Positions 44,934-56,255 of a stretch of 64,000 bases of DNA are shown here, piece after piece. Made by a program: the position numbers and the translations under genes. The stretch's first letter is position 1. Each line of letters begins with the position of its first letter. The notes under the pieces were generated by a model. That model searched no databases, was not told the DNA's origin, and saw only the letters and a program-made list of their open reading frames with translations. Source of the DNA: Pyronema omphalodes (taxonomy: Eukaryota > Ascomycota > Pezizomycetes > Pezizales > Pyronemataceae). The stretch spans positions 62,001 through 126,000 of the forward strand of contig JAJJXM010000035.1 of the NCBI GenBank assembly GCA_024516155.1. Direction: 5' to 3'.

Positions 44934-46439
44934 AGTTTTGGAGGTTGGGGGTTGGGTATTGGTTTTTACAGGTCAGGGAAGGGAGTTGTGATGGGGAGGG
45001 GGGCGGCGGGGGGGGGGGGGGGGGGGGGGGAGGGGGGGGGGGGGGGCATTGTCATTATGAGTATCAATTTCTATATCAAAGAAAAACTTGTTATCATTAT
45101 ATGCTTATAGCACATATTCATCTAACATGAGAAAGAATTCCGCCGTACGAAGCTGATAGTGCCAAAGTAGTCCAGTTCGACCTGTTATGTTAATCTTCAT
45201 AACATTGGCCGATGCATCATCCTTCATTTATCGCCTTCTCCAATTTCATTACTTTCACTCGGTTAAGTTATCCATGGGATCAGTAACGAATACTTATGGC
45301 GATTATTACATCCTACCCGAAGTACCTTTTGACAAATCCACAACCTTATCCGCGCCTCAAACCCCCAAATCTTCATCAATTCAAAAATTTTCAAAAAGGA
45401 GCACGCGTAAAAAAAAAACAATACGCTAAACTTCGTCCTGACTAGATCCAACAATACGATACAAACCACATCACAACAGCACCTAGATAAACCAAGTTAA
45501 CCATTTTCCATTTTCCATTTTCCATTTTCCCATGCAATTTATAAAGAGCCATCTTGAGTCTTGACAGTTTTCGCGGTGACGTCAGCTAGAGTTTCTCGCT
45601 ATAGATGCCAGATGATAGAGCCTTAGAGTCACGATATATCAATCGGTTAACGAACATGATATGTACATCATCAGCTAATTCTTGGTAATAGCGGGTTGAT
45701 TTAGAGTATTGTTGCTTGGTAGTGGAGTGGTGGAGTGGTGGAGTGGTGGAGTGGTGGAGTGGTGGAGTGGTGGAGTGGTGGAGTGGTGGAGTGGTGGAGT
45801 GGTGGAGTGGTGGAGTGGTGGAGTGGTGGAGTGGTGGAGTGGTGGATTGGTGGATTGGGTTTGATTAGTTTGATCGGTTTGATGGTTCTAAGTTTTGAGG
45901 GGGGCTGTTGATTGGATTGATGCATGCTTATAATTACGAACCAATTATGGGGTGGGGGGTGAATGTTTTATGGGCTTAAAGCTTTTTGTGGGTTTGTTTG
46001 ATATTCTACGGTGTAAGATGAGATGAGATAAAAAAAGACTTGTGGCAGTATACTAGTATGTATCTGCGGTTCTGACTCTACCTGCGTTTAGGAGTAACCC
46101 AGAAAGAAGAAATAATTGATTTTTGATTATAATTTTAATTCTTATTTTAATTTTAATTTTTTTTGCTAGTGAGAATAACCGCAATAAATTCGATGCCATT
46201 AAACTTCAAACTTTGCCGTAATATCAATTTTCCCTAAAACGCTATCATATCATATGATACAAAAGAACAAAAAAAAACAAATTCCCTTTTCCGCATAACC
46301 CATAGCCCATAGCTGATAGTTTTATAATCTCCCATCTCCCTCCATGTGTTTTTTTTTCTTGGTCACTCAACCATTTCCATCTCATCGCCATTTTCATTTC
46401 CATCATTCTCCCACAGGCGTAAATGGTTAATACCCAGTC
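44934..46439. other. spacer with G-rich tract and 9-bp minisatellite
   Basis: It contains an almost pure G tract (44992-45046) just downstream of the small gene, a TTTTCCA repeat near 45504-45532 and a long 9-bp minisatellite at 45718-45852. No gene was supported. Confidence 0.5.
45718..45852. repeat. 9-bp minisatellite GTGGTGGAG
   Basis: About 14-15 nearly perfect tandem copies of TGGTGGAGT. The repeat is G-rich on the plus strand and could form G-rich secondary structure. Confidence 0.95.
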
Positions 46440-47702
46440 CTACAACTCCTTCTTCACCTTTCCTTCACCCTCCACCATTTTCGGAGCCGAAAAGCTCCTA
46501 AACCCAGGAACAAAGCAATTAACCAATCTCTGATACTCCTTATACTCAGGATATTTCTTCCCGGTGATATCCTCGGTCAATCTAGTGGACCCCTGAAAAA
46601 TCCCACAATAGGCCAATGCTCCAATTCCCGCCCAATTCCACATAGTTTCCGTCTGCCAGCAACCCCACTGATAAACACCCAACCAGAACGCTTGCTCACA
46701 AGTAAAATTAGGATGTCTAACAATCGACCATAATCCCGAGACTACAAAACCTCTGTCCAAATCCTCCTTCGAAAATCCCTCGGGTACCTTCCCGGTGGCT
46801 TTGTAGGAGGCTTTTGCTTGCTGATAGTTCCATTGTTGTTGATCTGCTAATGTTTCGAGGATTAAAATAACGGCGAGGATACGGGAGATGACGGTATCAG
46901 AGGTTGTCATAGCGGCATGTCCGGGAACTTGGCTGACGAGAAGTAGAAGATAACAGGGAAAAGTAACGGCAAGTAGCAAGAGGGATTGGTAAATGGAAAT
47001 GAAGGTTAGGTCGAAGATTACGAAAACCCAGGATGGCATCCAGGATTTTACTATCACCCAGCGGTAGTCTTCGGCTCCCCATTTGTAGCCCCCTTTGCGG
47101 TAGTAGTTGTAGGTGAGACGGATCTGTACATAGGGTTGTTAGCTGGTGATCAGTTACTATCTCCGGGGATCATGGGGAGCATGTGATGAATCGAAAAGCT
47201 TGCCAGCGTCCGGAAAAGCTTGACAAAAAGCCCGACGAAGCTTGACAAAGCTTGACAAAGCTTGTCCAAGCTCAACGAAGCTCCCCAACCCACAAAACCA
47301 GCAAATCGAAAGCGTAATACTCACACACCAAACGCCTACCGCCACGGCCAAGGTCTCCAAGCGTTCACTTTGCACACCATTCATCCTAGCCCAGACCACA
47401 AAATGCACTACATAACCCGCCGGGAGAATCGGCCACAACCTATCAATCTGTGAATAATTCCTATTAACCTCCGCGGAAACAAACGTAACCGCAGCAACCA
47501 ATATCGCCAAAACCCCCGCTGTAACCAACGGATTTGTTGAAAGGTACCATTCAGATGGTGAAAGCGTACCGCCTGGGAAAAGGGATAGGGTATGGATGTG
47601 CGGGAGGGAAAATTGGTGTAGGTAGGGAAGCACGGTGAGGGTGAAGGAGGCGCAGTCGGGGAGGTTGGTGACGGCTGGGAGAGGGAGTGGAAGTGTGCCC
47701 AT
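46440..47702 (-). CDS. DUF1295 (steroid 5-alpha-reductase-like) membrane protein
   Basis: Exons 47325-47702 and 46440-47123 (read right to left) give 353 residues. The junction joins VGVWC to IRLTYNYYRKGGYKWGAEDY, restoring a typical family motif. The family is the DUF1295 branch of steroid reductase/isoprenylcysteine methyltransferase-like proteins. Several hydrophobic segments are visible (PLVTAGVLAILVAAVTFVSA, YVVHFVVWARM, LLLLAVTFPCYLLLLVSQ). The C-terminal signature is GLWSIVRHPNFTCEQAFWLGVYQW followed by YPEYKEYQRLVNCFVPG. In related enzymes the RHPNF region binds NADPH. The substrate is unknown. The intron of 201 bases contains repeated AAGCTTGACA words (see findings). Likely ER or another internal membrane. 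Confidence 0.9.
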
Positions 47703-48430
47703 TTTGATTTGTTGCTGTCGCTGAGCTGGTGAGAAGAAGGATGCTGCTGCTGAGAGGGAGGTGAGGTGTTTGTGAAGATGACGGTTGAGGTGGGGATCAA
47801 GGTGCTACATATGTATGATGGATCTACCTCCCCGGAACTCCAGCGTATATCCTGGTAAACCTGACATCAAGATTCACCGGGAAGGGCCGATGCGCGTATA
47901 GTGCGTATTTATGCCGCGATCGCAGTGTGGGGTGGGGTGGTGCGATGTGGTTTAATGCAGATTTATCTATGGTATGCATGATCCCATAGCGGTACGCATA
48001 AGTTGCATTGATGGTGCACTATACGAACACCATAGCTTCTTCCTATTGCAACGATTCATGAATCATGAACCATCACCAACGTATTTATGCATACATATCA
48101 CACAACTAATCATGCGCACACTCAATTTTATAAATCTCAAGCAAAGGTTACTACATTCAAATTGAATCATAAACACGCTTGATGTGCAAAACGAGAAAAA
48201 AAAAACTAAAAATACAATTTTACAAAAAAAACCCTCATAAATGCAGTCCCCACCATTGTTTCTTCTTCTGTAATTCGTTCTCTCCTCTATCACCCTCTCT
48301 CTATCTCTCTCACTCTCTCGCTCTTTATCCCTCTCTCCCCCCATCGCCCCCCAACATCATCGTCATCATTATATACCATCCCCTCTCCTAAGCAACACCT
48401 GCAACCCATCTCATGTCCCAACCGCCGCAC
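47703..48430. other. intergenic region
   Basis: It holds the DUF1295 gene promoter and leader (minus strand) and the SF3b4 3' flank, with a CT-rich microsatellite-like stretch at 48284-48345. No other gene was seen. Confidence 0.5.
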
Positions 48431-50006
48431 CTATCTCCTCGGCGCAAACCCAGCAGGCGGCGGTGGAGGCGGAGCACCAGGGTATCCAGGCTGAGGCATA
48501 TTAGGATAAGCCTGCGGGGGCTGCGGCGGCATCTGACCGGCAAAACCAGCGGGCATAGGAGGTCTTCCGAAGCCTGGTGGTGGGGCACCAGGAGCCTGAG
48601 GAAATCCCGGGGGTGGCATTCCGGGCATTCCTTGTGGCGGGTAACCCTGGAATCCTGTTGGTGGGGGAGGTCTCGGGGGTAATCCTTGAGGAGGTGGGGC
48701 GAGCTGTGATGGTTGGAACCCAGCTGGAGGTCGGAGAGGCTCGTAGTGGTGCTGTTCGTGGTGCATGGGCATTCCGGGCATTCCGCCCATGGGACCCATG
48801 GGAGGCATGTTGGGAGGCATACCCATGTTGGGGAGCATGCCTTGTGGTTGGCGGGGGGTTGTGGGAGGGGTACGGAAGCTGCTAGGACCGGTGGGGACGG
48901 GGGCGGTGGGGGTGAGAGAGGCGGCCGGGCCTTGGGGTGCGAATAGAGCCGGCGGCAATTGGGCGATTGGTAGGGCTACGTTGTGTTTTCGGGCTTGAGC
49001 GGCAAGGAGACGTTCCGCTTGGTCTCCGTGGCGTTCTCCTTTTCCGTCTTTCTTGTAGGCGTATTGTACGTTGATTTCTTTGTTCATGAGGAATTGCTTG
49101 TCCATGCTTTCGATTGCTTTATCGGAGGCTTCGAAGGAGTCGTAGGATATGAAACCGAAACCCTTGGAGATACCTGCTTCGTCGCGGGCAATCTAGAATA
49201 AAATCATTAGACACAATTCTGCCCAACTACCTCTAGACAGAGCTCCGAGGTCCCGTGGGCCATAGGATCCACGGGGTCCCCAATCTATCTTGCTATAAGT
49301 AGGAAGCAACATACCTTCGGCGCACTAATCAAATTACCAAAAGTACTAAACGTATCATAAAGCGTCTTCTCATCCACCATAGAATCCAAATTTCCCACAA
49401 ACAGCTCCGCACCAACTTCAACAGTTTTCTGTTTATCGGCGGAAGCTTTATTGACACGAATCGGTTTTCCAAATAGTCTAACTTGGTTCATAATCCTCGC
49501 CGCATATTCTGCATCTTCTTCTGAAATAAACTCTACGAATCCGAAGCCTTGATGTGTTTGCGTTACTCGATCTTTCGGGAGATGAACATTTACCTATAAC
49601 GTATTCAATAGCAAGTTGTTAGCATAGGGTCCTTAAGCTTCGCATCTTCGTATCTTCATGATCTTCATGGTCCAATATCCCGCCAATGGGAAAACGGTGC
49701 GCTCGCTGGTCTTACGTATCATCTATCCAGTTTCCCAGAGAGAGCTTACCAGCAGCAGCCGGTCCCAACAGAGCAAGCACCAAACTTCAAATCCTGATGC
49801 GAACACAGAACCATTCCCACAAGATAGACAGAGCAAGAGGCATAGTAGTAGTGGGGGTATAAGAGGAATAACAACAACCAAGCACCTACAATTCTTCCGG
49901 CCTGCAACATAAGCTCCCAAACCAGAGCATCCGAAACCCTCTCATCCAAATTTCCAATATAGACCGTAGCCTCCTTATCCTGTTCCCAATGGCGAGCACC
50001 CGACAT
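48431..50006 (-). CDS. splicing factor 3B subunit 4 (SF3b49/Hsh49)
   Basis: Exons 49890-50006, 49315-49593 and 48431-49192 (read right to left) give 385 residues. All introns are phase 0, with donors GTAGGT and GTATGT. RRM1 is at about 13-91: RNP2 is [12 protein letters not shown], and RNP1 (HQGFGFVEF) lies in exon 2. RRM2 is at about 100-178: RNP2 is AELFVGNLD, and RNP1 (SKGFGFISY) opens exon 3. A Pro/Gly/Met-rich tail fills 220-385, as in human SF3B4. The protein belongs to the U2 snRNP SF3b complex and contacts pre-mRNA near the branch point together with SF3b145. The arrangement and length match the family closely. Nuclear. Confidence 0.95.
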
Positions 50007-50902
50007 ATTGCGTTCTGAAAGTATCGTTTGCGTTCGTAAGTAATGAATGTAAATGACGCGCGTGTTGGTGGTACGGGGTGCGACGTGATAGTACGTGCTA
50101 TGAGACGTGTTTTCGCGGTTTTCCTGAGGTTGTGTGGTTCAAATGAGGCTCTGCTTGGGTGGCGCTAAAAGGCGCGTCCAACTCCTCGGTCCTGCCACTG
50201 GCGTCGATGGTCGGAGAAGGTGCGTGGTCACGAGATGTCAACCAGATTAGTGTTTGGTTGCTTTAATTCACGATGTCCATTATCAGTGAGTCGTGACATC
50301 AAGTCAATTGCATGAAAAGAGAAGCCGTTTTTAGAAGAATTTTTATTTGATCAGTAAGCCTAGGTATGTAACCTCGAACGATAGGCTATAGAAAAGTGCG
50401 TAGTGATTGTTTTCCTTCAACATGCACTCAAAAAAAAAAACGAACATACAGAAAACCCCAACACTCCTACTCCCCAACTCCAATCCAAGTACCCCCGAAT
50501 AAGTTAGTTGTCTTTCAAACATTTTTTTTGAGACAAAATTTACTCTTGTTTTTTTTTTCCTATTCCGCTTATGCTATAAGAAAATAATGCCCAATTCCGA
50601 CCACTCTCAGGTATGCAAAACCGAATAAGTAAACAAATGAAAAACACCCTTAATATCACTTCCTCGGTGAAATTTCCGCCTGTGATAAGCACCCTCATAC
50701 TCCTTCCCTTATACTCTTCTCTCCTTGTCCACTTCCCATTTCCCTTCTTCATCTCCTATCATCCCCCATCCTTGTCCACATCCTATTTCCCTTCTTTATC
50801 TCCTATCATCCCCCATCCTTATCCAATGCAAGTTCTCCATTCCTTCCATACCCTCATCTTGTCAAATCCTCAATCGCTAATCCTCAAACCCCCCAAACAA
50901 TC
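50007..50902. other. intergenic region
   Basis: It includes the SF3b4 promoter side (50007-50250, with several CGCG/ACGT words such as GACGCGCGTG) and the 3' flank of the minus gene at 50903. A near-duplicate run of TCCACTTCCCATTTCCCTTC and CACATCCTATTTCCCTTC occurs at about 50728-50825. No gene. Confidence 0.5.
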
Positions 50903-53303
50903 CTATTTCCACACCGGTTTCTTCCCTGTCGCACCAGTCTTGCGAGCAGCAGCGTTCTTAACAGCCGCCGCTCTCGCCGCACTAGGTTTAGCAGCCGGTT
51001 TCTTCTCGGGTGCCTTTTGTGTATTCCCCGCCTTAGCCGTCACTGATTTCCCCGCGGGTTCAGCCGATTCGCCTCTTCGTTTAGGAGCTGCCAAGAAGTC
51101 AAGTCTAGATTTATTAAGAGTGGGAACTTTTCCAAGCCCCGAAGTCTTTCCAATGGTTGATGTCTTTGCAGTAGGTTCTGTTGAACCAAACCTAGCTCTT
51201 TTCTTTGCCGGGCTAGGTGGTTGCTCTTTCTCTGTACTTTGTTTATCCAAATCTTCACTACCTTTGCGTTTCAAATCCATTCTACCAGGCTGCTGTGTTG
51301 TATTTCCCCCAGCTGTCTTACTTCCTCCTGCTGCTGCAGCCGCTTTGCCACCAGGAACAAGCTCATGTGTCGGTACCTTCGGGAACGGACTTGGAGCATG
51401 AGTAGGAGCAGCCGGAAAACTTGGCAAAGCTGTCGGCGCATCAAAACCCCATTCAGAATCCTTAAGTTTATTGGTCATCTTAACAGGAGATTTCATTAAG
51501 CCGGCTCTAGCACGGGCAGGAGTATCATCTGGTGTTGCACCTCTGGGCCGGTCGTGGGGGCCTGAGGAAAAGGGGTCGTCGAGGTTGACGGTTTCAGTGA
51601 GTTTAATGGGTGAAAGAACTCCCACGCGGACGGAGGGCTCATCTTTCAATACTTGAATACGATTTCTGGGCTCGGTCTTGGGGAACATTGTAGATTGTCT
51701 TTTCCCTGCCGGGGTTGCCGCACTGCCAGTTGTGGTATGGAAGGACGGACGGGATATAGTGGCTGGTGCAAGACTGAAGCGGGGTGCGGCGGCGATTGTG
51801 GCCGGAGCTATTGCAGGAACAATTGTGTTGCTGCGGGAGGGTGTTGCAGCTGCAGCTCTAGGGAGCTTTGAAATGCCGGTTCTGGAGGGCGAGGTGGGAG
51901 TTATATCGGTGGGTGGGAGCTTAGGGGTATCAGCGTTAGAGGTGATAATTCCATTGGCGGGGCGGGGGAGGGCAGGCATGGATTTCCGGCCCATGCTGAC
52001 ACGCCTAGCGACAGCTGCTCTTGCGCTTGTTGCTGGGCCTTTTGCGAGGAGGCCTTGGAAGCGGTTTAGAATGCGGGGAGTTTCGATTGTTGTTGGTTCA
52101 GCTTCTTCTTCTCCCTCTTCCTCCTCCTCCTCTTCAGGTTCAGCTTGAGTCTCACCGGCTGAACCAGCATCTTCGGCATCCTCCAATGCTGCTGCTCTGG
52201 CAGATTTGCGTAATGGTGTTCCACCAAGACCTGCTACTTTGCCTAGTTTAGAAGCAAATGACGATACTGGCTCTACCCTCGCCTTCTTTGCCTTTCGACC
52301 TGTCTCTGGTTGCTGCTTTACTGGTGATGGAGTAGGTGCCTCTCGTTTGTCTTCCAATTTTGCTTGTGATTGACTGCGTTTAATTCCTTTCTGTGGGTTC
52401 GCCGGTGTTGCCGCCTTCCTCTTGGCTGCATAATGGTCTGAAATGCTGTCCATCTTATCGAATTGCTTTTTATGTAGATCATCGAATCTCTTCTTTACCG
52501 TACCGGCTCTTGAGGGAGTATCCGGTGGCTGTTGTCTCGGTGTTGACAGGCCACCTTGTGCCATCATTTGTTCCTTAATTCCCATTGCCTTTGCCTGTAC
52601 CTCTTCTAGCATCTGCCTGGCATCCTTACTCAAACCGATAGTTTCAAAATTAAACTCAGCAGAACTAGGGACAGTGTAACTTGGTGTTGAAGTCACAGTT
52701 GTCATTCCAAGACGTTCCGCAAGCTCGGCCTTCGCTGCCTTTTTGGCAGTTTTCATTGTGGTGGCCGAGATTGGCAATGGGATACCAGTTTGGGGTGTTA
52801 CGGGGTTTGCTTTTGGCGTCGATTGGTTGTTTGAAGGTGTGGAGGTTTGTGCTTGTGGGGTTGATGTGACGTTTGCGCGCGGTGTCAAAGTGGGGTATAA
52901 TTCTTCGGTGGCTTCGGGGCGCTTGCTGGGGGTGGTAATCGAGGGTGCGTCAAAGCTAGAGGCGAAGGAGGGAGTCTCGAGACCGGCCAAGGAGGGGTAA
53001 CTAATCCCACCGCTGGGGGTCGAGGGAATTGTGGGGACTGGCATCTTGGATTTGAAGGGAGAGAGTCGGGTCTTTTTATTTGGAGAATCCCTAGAAGAAG
53101 AGTTGCTGTAGGCAGCGGTTACATCTTCGAGGGAGGAAGTCTGTAGTATATCTGTATTAGACGTTGTTTTGAAGATATTTTTCAAGGTCAATTTGAAGGT
53201 GGGGTAAGTGGGGGAAGAATTCAGAAGCCGAATTACGAATGAAGCAACTTACGGGGGGAGAATCGTCAGCGGCGCGTTTAGCAGCGGATCTCAGACGCGC
53301 CAT
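50903..53303 (-). CDS. large disordered basic nuclear protein with possible NuSAP-like motif
   Basis: Exons 53253-53303 and 50903-53140 (read right to left) give 762 residues. The first exon encodes only 17 residues (MARLRSAAKRAADDSPP) and ends in a GTAAGT donor. The protein is mostly disordered, with Ser/Thr/Pro-rich runs and many S/T-P sites that could be CDK targets. An ordered-looking part at about 143-260 contains KKRFDDLHKKQFDKM and then DSISDHYAAKR (233-258). This resembles the KLHEAHFKKMESID-type motif that I recall from animal NuSAP spindle proteins. An acidic stretch lies at about 355-372, and the C-terminus is a Lys/Ala/Pro-rich tail typical of microtubule- or DNA-binding proteins. 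A spindle or chromatin role is a tentative inference; the family is not certain. Confidence 0.7.
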
Positions 53304-54295
53304 ATTGTCTGCACTGTATAGTTTCCTTCTTTCCTCGTTCTTGGTGTCGTAATAATTAAGTTTCCGAGTTGTTTATAATTATCAGAGCGATTGTGGTGGT
53401 TCGTAAGCTGAGAGAAGAAAGCAGGCGCGCGTAACAGAATCGTTCTCGTCGCGAAGGGGCGGGCGTTGCTGCGAGCTGTCACGACAACGGTTGTTGTCGC
53501 CCTGTCGCCTGGGGGAAGCCCGCTACTCGTAGATTCGCTAGTTTGTTTGCGGCTCTGCTGCGTTATGCAACCACGGCAACCATAGCAACCATGCCATGTT
53601 CAACAGGGACCGACGAACCGATGCATGGCAGGCAGACAGGCAGCCAGAGAGCTCCCGTTGCAAAGAAGACCGGTTAAAGACCATCCAAGATGAACCTAGA
53701 GCGTAGGCATTTTTGGCGGAAGCTACACATGCGGCTTGCCGATGCAAAGCGAAGAAGCTTGGGAAATTGGAATTCTAGAGTTTTGAGCTCAGGTTTTGCT
53801 ATGTATTCATCGACGGAGCTCTGGCACAGACATCATGGAGAAGTCACCCGGAAGAACCGACGAAGCGACGAAGGGACGAGGCGACGGTATCATCAGAATC
53901 ATCCGTGCGTAAAAAAAAACCTTAAAAAACCCCACGATATCCCTAGGGTATTCCAATCCACGTGGAACTATTATCCGTGCGTAAAATTGACAATATTCCT
54001 ACATACATACCTCTTATCAAATTCATTTATTGCACTTCCCATGATGTATATAGCACTTCCTTGTCGCTACGTATTTGGGTGGTGGGGGGGGGGGGGGGGG
54101 CGAGGATTTCCGCCGAGCTCGCACTTTCGCTCGCCAAAGACACTCGCGTGTTTTACCCCACCATCCACCATCGCATCATTCATCCGCAACTCGCCTGCGC
54201 ACGCGTCACCAACCCGACTCAGCACCCCATTCTCATTCCTCAGCAAGCCACCCCTCCTCCCATTTCCCAGTAAACCACCCACCCACCCAGCAACC
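53304..54295. promoter_or_regulatory. divergent intergenic region upstream of parvulin
   Basis: It separates two divergent genes. A run of 17 G occurs at 54084-54100, and a CA/CC-rich leader precedes the parvulin ATG. A frame at 53690 that runs into the parvulin start is an artefact of open sequence. Confidence 0.4.
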
Positions 54296-55339
54296 ATGGG
54301 CAAAGACAGCAAACCCAAAGCGCCAACAGCAAAAGGCAAAGGCAGCGCAGCGGGAGGGGATTCCAAGAAAGGCGATGGCAAAAAGGGCGCAGCAGCAGAG
54401 AAGACAGAGAAACCGGCTACCCATGTAAATGTTAGACATATTCTTTGCGAGAAAATGTCGCAGATTGAAGCGGCGATTGAGAGGTTGAATAATGGGGAGG
54501 GGTTTGATAAGGTATGTGGGGTTTTTCTAAGAGAGGAGAGAAGCACAGAGGTGGAATAGTAGCTCCCGGTGATGAGCTTCATATCTTCTCCCCCCCCCCC
54601 CCCCCCCCCGACCCCTCAAAAACTAACTAACACCCACAACTAGGTAGCAAGAGAAATGTCCATCGATAAAGCACGACAAGGCGGAAGTCTAGGCTGGAAA
54701 CTTCGAGGCGACAACGTTAAGGATTTTTCCGATGCCGCTTTTGCGTTACCGGTTTCAAAGGTTGATAAACCTATCTATACCAATCCGCCTATTAAAACTA
54801 GCCATGGGTGCGTTTATTTGTTGTTTGTCTTCTTGGGGGTTTTTGTTTAGAGGGGGAGGGGGGGGGGGGGGGGGTGGAAGTTTAAATAATCAAGAAAAAA
54901 ACCAGCTGGCTAACATAACAACAATAAACACAGATACCATTGTATGTATACACTCCAACATTCCCACACCCCTATCCTCGATGCACCATCCCCACCACCA
55001 TACGGACCCCACGTATCCTCCGGACCTTACCATTCCGGCTTTATTCTCATCATTATTCTCATCATTATTCTCATCATTATTCTCATCATTATTCTCATCA
55101 TTATTCTCATCATTATTCTCATCATTATTCTCATCATTATTCTCATCATTATTCTCATCATTATTCTCATCATTATTCTCATTCTCATTATTATCATTAT
55201 TATCATTACTGTTATCAGCAACCCCCCCCCCCCCCCCCAGTAGTTAAACTAACTACAGACTACAACAACCAATTACGTTACATTACACAAAGCGGCTAAT
55301 ATCTATTTTTTAGTGATTATGGTTGAAGGACGGAAGTAA
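54296..55339 (+). CDS. parvulin-type prolyl isomerase (Par14/Pin4 family)
   Basis: Exons 54296-54511, 54644-54807, 54934-54941 (8 nt) and 55314-55339 give 137 residues. It catalyses cis-trans isomerisation of peptidyl-prolyl bonds. Residues 1-40 are a basic Lys/Gly/Ala tail, like the nucleic-acid-binding tail of human Par14. Residues about 42-137 are the PPIase domain: [18 protein letters not shown], then [10 protein letters not shown], then [12 protein letters not shown], and finally TSHG-YHLIMVEGRK. Only insertion of the 8-nt exon ATACCATT keeps that final motif in frame; its flanks are CAG/ and /GTATGT. The introns are 132, 126 and 372 bases, and each contains a long G or C homopolymer. 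There is no WW domain, so it is not Pin1/Ess1. Confidence 0.92.
55037..55195. repeat. 12-bp minisatellite inside parvulin intron 3
   Basis: About 12 near-perfect copies of ATTCTCATCATT, followed by degenerate TTATCA repeats. The whole tract lies within the third intron of the parvulin gene. Translations on both strands (for example repeated SSLF) are not genes. Confidence 0.95.
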
Positions 55340-56255
55340 TCCGATAGCTAATGAGATATGCATATACGAGTTTGGGGGGGGGGGGGGGGGCAGGTGATAA
55401 CGGGACAGGACAGGAAGTTATGGTGATATGGTGATATGGTCTATGGTCTATACACCATATACGCTTTTGATATTGGATGTTGGAAAGGCGGGATATTGGA
55501 TAGTGGTTGAAGTATGCAGTCGCTGATGATGATGGTACAGTAGTGATGAAGAAGAAGAAGATTACAGGGGAGGTTTTTTTGTTCAAGATCAATAGATCAA
55601 TGCAACTACATATATTCTACAAATGCTTCCTACAGATGATATAAATATTAATTAATATCCCAATCCATTATAGCCCTTAATATTGACAATTACAGTCAAA
55701 AATCCCAAAAACCAAAACTAAAAATTTGAAGCCTAAAAATCAAGAGAGAACTCGAACAAAAATTATTCTCATGAAGAACAATCCTCCAACTGATATAAAC
55801 GAAAATAAAAACCAAAGAAAAGAAAAAAAAATACCAAACGTAATAACGAAAGAGTATATGTGATGTGATTACAATGCATGCATAATATAATTCCAATCGC
55901 TTGAGCCCCAAATGCAACCTTGATATAACTCCATAAAAACCCACAGATATAAAATTACCCAAGTAAAGAAAACAAAAATGATGAAATGAAAGATGTAAAT
56001 GAAACAAAAAAATAGTGACAGTCGACGCTGTGGGGTTGCTCAGAGTTTATGGGAAGCATTTGAGGCTACGTCGATGAAAACTTCGAGGGCTATTATGCAT
56101 GGTACGAATATTCGTACGAAACTTACTGAAAATGCTTTAATGTATGTATCATGTTGTCTGTGGTATCTCGTTTGTTGCTTAATGCTCAACCGAATGTCGT
56201 GTGCCTGGTTCACTCGTGTATGACTGATGTGTGTGCAGCTGCTGTGATTCGTTGC
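55340..56255. other. convergent intergenic region
   Basis: It lies between the 3' ends of the parvulin (plus) and cysteine dioxygenase (minus) genes. A run of 17 G is at 55374-55390. The A-rich part 55680-55980 has no supported gene. Confidence 0.5.

Noticed and set aside
48577..48998. Plus-strand frames opposite SF3b4
   Set aside because: They arise from the Pro/Gly-rich tail of SF3b4 read in antisense.
53690..54559. 289-codon frame starting upstream of the parvulin
   Set aside because: The conserved protein starts at 54296. The upstream part crosses a G homopolymer, and the end reads into intron 1.
54944..55299. Repeat-encoded proteins in the parvulin intron
   Set aside because: They are translations of the 12-bp minisatellite, lying wholly inside an intron.
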